64,000 nucleotides of DNA from Panopea generosa (Eukaryota > Mollusca > Bivalvia > Adapedonta > Hiatellidae): contig CM055903.1 in the NCBI GenBank assembly GCA_029582155.1, positions 45,271,595 to 45,335,594 on the forward strand, given 5' to 3'. The notes beneath the pieces are model-generated. The model ran no database searches and had not been told where the DNA came from. It saw nothing but the letters and a program-made list of their open reading frames with translations. This document shows, piece after piece, positions 51,401 through 63,400 of this stretch (position 1 is its first letter; every line of letters starts with the position of its first letter). Made by a program: the position numbers and the translations under genes.

Positions 51401-54400
51401 CAATGTTGATAAAATTGTTTGGTTGTCATAATGGAGGTTCAAGATTCAGTATATGTGCTTTTAGTACATTTTGGGTGCATATGTGCCACTATATGTAGAG
51501 TTTACGCCGTCGTTACTATTCGAAAAATTCAAATAAATATCTTATATACTATTCGCTCTGCACGAGTTGACTCGTGCTCTGTATGACAGAACGACAACAC
51601 CTTGACAGTGATATTACAACGGGAACGATGACGAATTACCAAATTGTTAACATGCTTTTCTGTCCAAAATTAATATATAACATAAATTGTTATAAATAAA
51701 ATCAAATACAGATTTAAAGAGCGTACGTGATATGTTGATTTGCCTTCTTGTTTTACTTTCCTGGATAAAATGCCATCTTCGCACTGTTTGAAGTTTATAT
51801 CCCAGCCTGTTCTTCCGCACTTATTAACCATAAACACGTCTCGTCCAGCCGCCACCACTACACCACAGTTACAATACGGCGTCAATGACGCACTGTTATA
51901 ACACATTTCAGTCCTTATCTGCACCTGTAATATTAACTTCTATGCAATAGATACCATATAAATATACACTCATTTGCCATGGTCAAACGTTTTACTCTAG
52001 TCTATTTTTTGCGGCATTCTTCGCACCCCCCCCCCCCCCCCCCCCCCCTTTGGATTGAAACTTGCCAAAATCTTAATTAAAGACTTTGCATATAGTTTGT
52101 TTTACTTATCTGTCATTTCTATGATGATGTTATGAGTTACATAGCTCGTGTAAAAATAATACCATAGTCAGTAGGTTTTTTAACGCTTGGTTGTACAAAG
52201 AAATTTAAACACACACTTCTTTGTGATCAAAGGAACATTGTTAAACTTTTGATCAAAGCTTATCTGAAAGAAGAAACTCAACAATATTTATATGATAATT
52301 ATAAACTTTTTAAAACACATATTTGGTGGGTTGCGTCATCTCGGTAAGAGTGTAAATACCTCATAACTCAGTGTTACAACATATCAAACGATAGTGTAAA
52401 GAAAACTCCAAATACTCCATAATGATCTAACACAAATTGTTTAAGTATCCAAACACAATATTAGTCATATGTTTGTTTCAAATGTATAAATATATTTCGA
52501 AATCACTTTACCATTGAAACATGTGATCGTGTATTCATGATTTGCCTTAAATTCGATGAATAAAAGACAGTAGCAGACGAGAAATTGTAATATATATATG
52601 CACACGTAATACTGTTAATGAAGGACCCTTTCCCATTATTTCATTAGTTTATTTCTAAGTGAAATATTAATGTCTATAAAAGTCAGAATACAATGTGCTA
52701 TACTACAACTAAACACGACACTCAAGTAATATTATATACTGCAGTGACACGCCGTGTTGCAACCATTATGGCGTTATTTCTAATACTACAAATCTACACC
52801 TATGTTTGAAAGACATTTCATGAAATATATTTTTATTTCTAATTCAAACGATACTTTTTGTTCAATATTTTTAATTGCTTCGTACCTAGTATTTGGCGGC
52901 ATTTGCACGAAATGTATTTTAAGTATTATATGATGGATTTACCAAATTATATATTATCAATTTTTGTAAAAAAAGAGTATCATGAAAACTATATACAATC
53001 ATTAAAATTGGAAGTTTAAGTAATAAATTGTATATGCATCTGGATAAACTAAAGTAATTTGCAATGAGATCAAGATTGAAGAATGATTCATTTGAATATT
53101 AAGCGTATATTAACGCCATTGAGAGCTAACAGACGACCAATTTACATAACCACTCTTTTCTGGGATCCTGACAAATTAACAAATACTTAAGAACACCCAA
53201 AATCTTCAATACCTTATAAATCAAGAACGTAGTAGATATTGAACATTAAATAGACAGAATTTAGATATTATTCAATTATCAGTCCATGAGCGTAAACAGT
53301 CCGCAGCACATACAATTTAAAATAATTAATTCAATATTTGATGTCAAACGGCAAAATACTATCTAATGTAGAAGGTCGTGAGTTCGATCCCCGGTCGAAT
53401 CATAACCAAGACTTGAAAAATGGTATTAGAAGCTTCCTCTCCTAGGATAGTTATAGGTCTGGTCGGCCCGATGTCAGTTAAATGTGACATGTACATGTAC
53501 ATCAGTGTGAGACCGCTTAGAATACTGTCTCAAGTAGCTATAATCGTGATATAACCGAGATATGGTGTAAGCGACGCTTCACACTCATAGCAATCCCACA
53601 TTCAGTAATTTAAGTACTTTGATTATATAATATAGAATTGCGTTTATTAATTTGAATTAAATTTCGCCAAAATGTTTATATCATGTTGTAAACACAGTTA
53701 AAAAATGAATGTAGTGTATATTATTTGGAAATAAAGACTTAATATGAAAGTGCATTAATGTAATACATGTCTATACTTTTATGAAACTCGTACAACATTG
53801 TATCATAATCATATAGTTTTTACATACTAACCTGGAGAACTATAATGTGTATTATTCATACTACATGTAATATTCAATGTTACTTCAATGTACACTCTGT
53901 TAAATGACCAAAGTATACAGCATTTAAATACCTCTACTTCGTATTGTGTGTTTCTATACAAGATAAATTTTCCGGAGTTTTGGTTTTCATAGGATCTGAA
54001 ATAGTAAAATTAAACGGACTACAATATTGTGAAAATAAATTAAAAAGTTAAACTAACTGTTTTTTAAGCACTGATTTAGTCAACATGTCAGAACAGCATA
54101 TACACGTATGTATGCGAAAATGTTCAAGCCTAAACTAATTCGCATGGAACAAGTTCCATCTCCAAATATATACTAACAATCTTCAAACACAAGTTTTTCC
54201 AAAGTCTATAGCTAGAAAAAAATATGTTCTCTCGTTTTGACACAATTACGGTTATCCGAGATTTCAAGTACATTTAACGTCGACAATTTCAAGCAGACTC
54301 CTATACATATATATTCCTATATTGAAAGAAACGAATAAAAGTTGCGATTACGTATTGCTTAAAATATTGTCGTACACTGGTCTCTCTTAACCTGAAAATT

Positions 54401-57400
54401 CTGAACTTACGTACATATAGACACTTACTTTGAAATGGTGTCCCTTTCATCTCTTGAGAATTTCGTCCATTATTTTTTATGCAAAATATATTCACAAATA
54501 CTACCATATGCTATCATTCATTTTTTAAGAGACACGTTTTTTTTTAAAAACTATACTATTATATATGTTAAATTATTGACAAATAACAGCTAAATCAGAA
54601 TTTATTACTTCCCTTTACACTACATATAATAATCGAGCGCTATATACAACATTTATTGATATAGGATATAACCCATTTTGACATATGTGATTGTCAGATT
54701 AGTAAGAAATGCTGGCATATTACTTTTAAACACATGTAACTGTTAGTTACTGCATTATCGCAGAGTAGGTAAACACCGCAATGTTCTAACTATTATTTTT
54801 TTAAATATAGTTGTTAACATAGCGTTCCGTTATCAAACTAAGGCTCAAAAGATATCATAGAAATGTTAATAAAAAGGATTATTATTATTTATATTTTATC
54901 ATACATACAATCCGTCAAATGAAAGCATGTGGGGGTCGTTGTGAGAGTGGCATTTCTTCCCATTCAGTTTTGTAGCGTCTGTTTCGAGTTCCACCTGTAA
55001 AATCAGTCTTTATTAGGTTCCAAACCATCAACAGACGAGCACAGTACAGTAAATAGATAATGTCATTTGCTAAATATCTTTATATTTATATAACCGTGGA
55101 GGTTAATGCATGAATTTTAGAGGTTTTAGAGCTAGATATTTTACTTATATATTACTATGTAAGAGTGAAATAGGATTTAGTTGAAATATAGAAAACATGA
55201 AGCTACGAATTTACACCTGTGAAAAGTCTACAAAACTAAAAAACAACAATAGTGAATAGTCGAAGTAACGCTAGTGACAAGACAAAACTACTAAAAAGCT
55301 TATCTCGACATCGTTGTTTAGCCTAATCAACGTTATTGTTTAAAAGTCCAATCGTTTTCGCTTTAGCTTCTAACCATCAACGTTGCGTTGTTTGTTAGTT
55401 TTGGCGTTTGACCATCGTTATAATTTTGTTCATCATTTGCGCGCCGGTTTTCTAATAAATTTTCTGATTTGGTCACGCAAACGTAACGTAAACCCATTAT
55501 TGCATTAAACAGATCGAAGTGAGATAGAAGTTGTGTGTTTATAAGCAAATAGAAAGAAAACAACTTATAAACAGTTTGCCTAACATTGCATATTTTTAAA
55601 ACGATACTTACACGTACTGCTCCGACTAAATAGTTTCTAAAAAATGGATGATGACTAAATTTGTGTGGAGTTACTAATTGTATTGTACATCCAGTTTCCA
55701 AATGAGCACGGTTTTGGCCAAATTGACCAGTTATCTTCATTTTAAGTGGTTTATTCCAATTATCGTTGTAAATTCGAACTGCACACGGTTTTTTTTCACG
55801 GTTTTTCAAAGTGGTTAGGCTTTGTATTTCACATGAGTCCGGTTGTTTTGGCATGAAAATTTGAACGTCAATAAAACATTTATTTTTGTTTTCACGGCAC
55901 CCAAATGGTACAGTCAGCTGAAGTATTATTTCTGCATCGTCTTTGTCTTTAATTTTTATTGTACCCTTCGGTAGTACCTGTGTGTAAAGAGTATGGGATT
56001 TTAAAATACAAATATGCTCATATCAACAATTATATAAATTTATCCGGTTTTATAGTATAATTTCTTTATTATGAAAAAAATATATATTAAGTGAACAGAT
56101 ATGCCGTCATTTTGTGACATCAATTTCTGACGACTCTGCACTAAGTGTAGTTGACATGATCGCAATATGTGTGAGTTGACTGTGATATGCGAATAAACGT
56201 GACTGTAACATATGGTTAAACGTGACTGTAATATGTGATTAAACGTGAGAGTAATATGTGGTTTAACGTGACAGTATTATGTGATTAAACGTGACAGTAA
56301 TATGCAACTTAAACGTGACTGTTACATGTGATTAAACGTGACTGTAACATGTGATTAAATGAGACTGTAATATGCAATTGAACATGATTGTAATATGTGA
56401 ATAAACGTGACTGTAATGTGCGATTAAACGTGAATGTAAAATGTGAAGAAACGTGACAGAAGCATACGATTAAACGTGATTGTAAAATGTGACTAAACGT
56501 GACAGTAATATGTGAGTAAACGTGACAATGATATGCGACTAAACGTGACTGTACTGTTTGTGTATACATGCCAGTAATATGCAATAAAACGTGACGGTAC
56601 CATGCGGTTAAACCTTACTTTATTATGTGAAATCATGTGACTGAAATATGCAATTAAAGCCCAAACTGCCATATAAAAGCCGCGAGATGGCTTTGGGGAA
56701 AGTTCTATATAATTCAGTACATGATTCAAATCAATGCATTGCTTTTGTTATAATGTTGCATACTACTAGATTATTATTAATACATTTAATTGGCAAAAAA
56801 TGTTTGTTATATGCAGTTTAAAAAAAAAGTAAAACTCCAACTGCCAAAAATTTGAAAATGGAGGGAGATGCACTCTTTACACATGGATCTGTGTTAATTC
56901 ACCATCAGCAGATAGTCTAGCGTAACGTTGTAATTTGATAGTCTCCTCTAACAAATATTTACTACTCAGGCGCAAATGATGGTCCTTTAAAGCCCCATCT
57001 GCTATATAAAAGCCGCAAGATGGCTCTAGGGTATGTTTTATATAATGCAGTACATGATTCAAAGAACCCTTTTTTTAAATTTTCACAGTCATCAATGCAT
57101 CGTTTTTGTTAAAATGTTTCATACTACTTGATTATTGTTAATATATTTAATTGGCAATTTTTTTCTCATAAAAGTGTTTGTTATATGCAGTTTAAAAAAG
57201 AGTTAAACTCCAACTGCCAAAAAATTGATGCACTCTATACACATGTATCTGTGTTAATTCACCATCAGCAGATAGCCTAGTGTAGCGTTGTAATTCACCA
57301 TCAGCAGATAGCCTAGTGTAGCGTTTTAATATGATAGTCTCCTCTTGCAGATATTTATTAACCTTGCAGTTAAACTATATTTTGATTAAATGAATTATGA

Positions 57401-60400
57401 TGTTCAATGTACTATAATTGTTTTTTAATTAGATAAAAAGAAAGTATATTTAAAAACGGCACACTTCCAAGTGAATCCTCTAGAAAATTTCAATGTTAAA
57501 AAAACGGAACACTTTGACAAATGTATTGTGAGATTTTAACGTTTCAACGTGACATCGGAACTAAGTGATAAAGAAGAGGTACAGCAAGTTAACACTATCA
57601 TTTATTGTATGGGTAATGATTGGGATGTCATAGGATGAGATAAAATGAACCTTAAAGCCCAGTCTTAAATTGTATCCTTGTCATTTGAAATAAAACATTC
57701 ATTAAGTCCTATATTATAGTATTATGTTAAAAATAGGTTGTTGGGAGATCAGTGTAGTTAACTAAATTTATTATAAATTACCTCCCATTAACCTGCTCAA
57801 AACACTGCACGATACATTTGTCAGCGTTATTTGAGTATGGAATACCCAATTTAATGTGTAATATTACAAACCATTTACACATTTATTTTCATACTTGTTA
57901 TATGTTTAAATTATTGTATCAAACTATTACTTAATAATTAAAAAGAAGATTAATGTGAATTTCAGCATTTATGATATGCTCATTACAAATTACCACAGGT
58001 TTATGTAAATGTTTCGATATGTATGTATTGTAATTGATTGAATGTATAATTGTTTGTATTGTAGATCAAATCATACCGGGGAGAGAGTGACTGATTAGAT
58101 TAGATACATTGAATAAATTAAGACATTTTTTATATTGTAACCAACACCTACCCACGACATATAAGGTCGAGTAAACACATGTGACACGGACGAAATATTT
58201 AATTCATTTAATTCAAGTGAGGAAAAAAGTACAAAAATGTATGTGATAAATTCAAAAGTTACATTGTGAGATGTCAGCATTTCTGAGAAACTGCAGTTGG
58301 ACGCTGTGCTAACACTCGAAAAGTCATTCAACACTGCAAGGCGAAAAAAGGCAGTTCGAAAATAACAACCAGTTGTTAGAAATCACGATGTCGGAAATAC
58401 GATGGACTATGCAAAACAAACACAACACATGCCGATGTCAACGTTTGAGCAGAATAAGCCACCAGTGAAGCCTGATAGTCGATGCAAACGATGCGGAGCA
58501 GTATCTGAACACGTCAGAAGTACTTGCCGAGTAACGCACTCAAGGAACAGAGGGCGCAATCGGATTGGTCACTTGGTCAAATGATCTCTGTCAACGAGAA
58601 ACGTTGACAAAGTAGAGGATCGAGCCTTCCTTGGAACGATTTGCTGTGATGAGAAAGCCTGAACAATTAATTTAAAGGTGAGACATAGACAATGCAAAAT
58701 AATCCATTTGGTGATTTGGGATTAATGGGGACATTGACCGACCAATGATAAACATGCCATTTCCAACTCGTCCATGGGAAATTAGATTCTGACCTAATAT
58801 CTTTAAACATCAGTATCATGAATAAATTTATTTTTTAAATGGGGTTTAACGCCATTTTCAACATATTTTAGGTTATATATGGCATATATAGTTTTACTGG
58901 TGGAGGAAGACCTCAGACTGAATCAGACTGAGTAGAACACCGTCCTTCCGCAAGTAACTGGAAACTTTCTCACATAACGTTTTTGGAGCGAGCGGGACTC
59001 GAACCTACGACCTTAGCAGTGAGAGGTAAGTGATCTTGAGACGGCGCCTTAGACTACCCGGCCACGGAGGACCCTATGAATAAATATATACCGAATAATT
59101 TTGTATGTTAACTCTAACAAAACATGACAAAATCGATATGTAAATTGGAGAGGCAAACTTGAAACGAAATCCCAATTCAAAATATAAACAGCACTTAAAT
59201 ATTGTGTGACGACCTTCGCATCGTCATTCTGACTCTAACTAAGGTGAAACAAATTTTACTACGTGTAAACCAGTATAACAAATCAAATTGAAGTCAAAAT
59301 GAAATCACGTGACTCATTTGATATGTCACCAAATATGTTGCCATTTTAAGCGGGAAATCTATTTAGTCTAACCAAGGCGTATATAAGTTAAAAAAGCTCT
59401 TTTTGATATATTATTTCGGCAAGTTTAAATAGATATATTTTGGCAATATTGGATCAGTGAGTATATATACGCATGGTATATTGGATAAAAATATTTTGAG
59501 CCAATTCTAAAATTTTAAAAAACACTGATATATTCACTTTAAAAGTGGGATTGGGGGTTGTATATAACTGAATGCACTGTATATGGTTACATGATTCACA
59601 CTATCTTGCATGTGTCCTTAGTACATAAGCCTATGCTGCACTGGTCGCAGGGCTTTTATTTTGTTGTAGTCTCAAATACACATACACGTATTTACGGTAA
59701 CTGACTGATTCTGAACATAATTATATTATAAAAGCAATATGCGAATAAACGTGATTATAATATGTGATAAGAAGTGACTGCTTAATGCGATTAAATGCGA
59801 CAATACTATGGGGTTGAACTTGACATTTATATGCGACTAAATGTGACGGTAATGTGTATTTAAACGTGACAGTTATTTGCAAGTAAACGTGAATATAATA
59901 TGTGACTAAACGTGACAGTAATAGAACGCGATCAAGTATGTCAGAAATGTGCGGTTAAACGTTAATGTAATATGTGTATAAACATGGCAGTAATATAAAA
60001 ATAAACGCGACAGTAATATTCGTTTAATTGTAACATTAATACGGGATAAATAATGATAGTAAAATGTCATTTAACTTGTCTGTAATATTTGCACGATTGG
60101 TGCTCGACACGGATCCTAGTGCGCGTATTTGATTGGAACAAGTTCAGTCTTTAAACTGGTTACCAATTGATAACCGTGTTGATCAGATTGTCTTCTGTCA
60201 TGTATTTAAGATAAAAATGGGTTAGCCCCTGATTATATTGGAGAATATCTTACTCCACAGAACGCTATTCACTCTTACAGGTCTCGACTAAGTCACACGA
60301 GTGTTATGCTGTCCCTACGGTTAAAGGGTTTGGGTCTAAGTCCTTCTGCTTCAGAGGATGTAATTTGTTGAACATTTTACCTGCCAAAATTACTCAGACT

Positions 60401-63400
60401 GAGAAACTTCCTTATTTTAAGGCTGCTATTAAGTCTCGTTTGCTTGATAACTTAGCATAATTTTGAATCACATTCTTTGTTGTTGTTTTTTATATATATT
60501 TATAAATGCATTATTATTATGCACCATTTAAGTCTGTGATATTCATTTAAACATGTGATAAATTAAATGTAACTGTGCAAGTTACAATATAAAGTGATAT
60601 ATTTAATCAACTTAATGCTGATATTGCATGTGATAGTATACTCGTTTATTATTAAGTCATTAGGCAATTAATTTCTATAATAATTAAGGTATCCATTGAT
60701 TGATTGATTGCCTCTATGTCATGCTAACAACACAAAGGACCAAAATGGAAATAAAAGTTTAGTATTGTTTGTGTTATCCTTGGTGGAGGTGTGCATGTCA
60801 TGGCTCACTATGCGTCATGTATGTAATAATTTTAATAAATGTACATGTTTGAATTGTCCATGTATGCATCCATTACCGAAATCAATCAATAAATCAATCA
60901 TTTTGTTTAAACGTAACATTAGTATGCGATAAAATATGACATTAATAGAGATTAAACGTGACATGAATATGCAATTAACCATGACATTAATATTCAATTA
61001 AACATGACTGTAATATGTGATAAAATATGGCAGTAATGTTCGAATAAAGGTGACAGTAATATGCTATTTAACAGGACTGTAATATTTGATTAAAGGTGAC
61101 AGTAGAAAGCGATAACAGTTGGTAGTATTTTGCCTTTTAACGTGACTGTAGTATGTAATTAAACGTAACAGGTATGTTATTAAATATGACTGTGATAGTT
61201 GATTAAACGTTACAGTAATATGTGATTAAATATGACACTAATATGCAATTAAGCGTGACTGTATTATATTATAACATGTGACAGTAATATGTGATTGAAC
61301 GTGGTAGTAATATGCAAATAAAAATTACTATAATATGCTGTTAAACAAGATTACAATATGCGGTTAAACATGACTGTAATATGCGGTTAAACATGACTGT
61401 AATATGCGGTTAAACAAGATTATAATATGCGGTTAAACATGACTGTAATATGCGGTTCAACATGACTGTAATATGCGGTTAAACAAGATTATAATATGCG
61501 GTTAAACATGACTGTAATATGCGGTTAAACAAGATTATAATATGCGGTTAAACATGACTGTAATATGCGGTTCAACATGACTGTAATATGCGGTTAAACA
61601 AGATTATAATATGCGGTTAAACATGACTGTAATATGCGGTTAAACATGACTGTAACATGACCCAGGTATGTTTACTACCGATGTAAAGGTCATGTGATTT
61701 CATAGAAAACCGCCAATGTTCAAATATTTTCGTATGGCTTGGCATTTGTAATCACAACATGACCGACTTGGCATGAAACAGTTTATACTAACCTCGATTC
61801 CTAAGAATTTAGGCTTACTAACCACTGCCAAACTCGATGCTCCAGCTAGTTCGCTTTTAGCTACTATCGAACACGCTATCTGTAAAAGACAATGATATTG
61901 ATACATCTTTGTGTCTTACTGATGTTCAAATGCAGTGTTATGTACTGTGAGATGACTTTAAAATTTAACAACAGTCATGTTGGACATGTTCAATCTCCCG
62001 GCCGAAGCAATTTGTTGTACTGTCCACTTCCTGCCAATGCTTTCAATCACTGTATGCAGTTTCAAAGCATTCACTTCAAAACGTTTCAAGGTATGCTCAA
62101 AAAAAAAAAGAAAATAACAAAGGGAAATAATTCTGAGAAGACAGAAGAAAGAGTTATGCTTCCTGCACTCTGCACTTCCTCTTAACGTCCTCTATTATTG
62201 TGTGAAATATCATTTAAATCCCTTAAACACCTTTTGGGTTCTGTTCAGGACTAGCATTATAAAATATAATAGCAAAGGGGATAATTATGTAAAGACAGAA
62301 GAAAGAGTTCTGCACACTGCACTTCTTCTCAATCTCCTCTATAATTGTGTGAAATATCAACTAAATTCCTTGAACACTTTTTGATTTCTGTTCTGGACAA
62401 GCAAGGGAGATAATGTACTTCGTCTCAATGTCCTTTATAATTGCGTGGAATATGAACAAAATCCCTTGAGTAATCTTTATGACAAGTATACTAAAAGTGA
62501 TAAATGGGGATAATTGTTGGACACTGCTCTTCCTCTTAATGTCATCTGTCGTTGTATGCAGTTTGAATAAAATCCATTCAGCACTTTTAGAGATATGCCT
62601 AGGACAAGTAAATTTAATAAAATAAGATAATTCAAAAGGAGGGCAAGGTAGAGTTATGATTCTTGTACACTACACTTTCTTTCAATGTTCGCAGTCATTG
62701 TGTGAAGATTCAACAAAAACCCTTGAATAGTTTTGGAGTAATGCTCCGGCCAAAAGTATACATTTAATATGGGAAGATCATTCAAAAAGTTAGCAAGGTA
62801 GATTTAAGGTTCTTGTACACTGCACTTCCTCTCAATGTCTTTAGTCAATAGTGTGAAGACTCAACAAAATACCTTGGATAGTTTTAGAGTTTTGCGCCGG
62901 ACAAAAGAGTAAATTAATAAAGGGAGATAATTAAAAAAGTAAGCAATGTATATTTATTGTTTGTGTACACTGCACTTCCTCTTAAAGTCCTCTGTCATTA
63001 AATATTAAGATAGTGAAAAAATCAAAAAAATCGCTTGAATAGTTTTGGAGTTATGCTCCGCACAAGTAAATTCAATAAAGGGACATAATTCAAAAAGGAA
63101 GTAAGGTAGATATGTAGTTCTCGTAAACTGCACTTCCTCTCAATGCCCTTTGTCATTGTGTGAAGATTCAACAAAATCGCTCGAAACTTTTTGGTAGTTA
63201 TGTACGCACGGACGGACGGAGACGATTACCATATCCCCATCCGCCTTCGGTTTGGGGATAAGAAGGCCCTCCTGTACATCAAGTCTCATTGTTTTTATTA
63301 TTTTGAACGATTGCAATCGCAGAACTCGATCAGTGTTGCTCGAAAATAAAAGTCCGTCCATGCCCGATGTATAGTATTGTCCGTGATTAACACAACGTAT

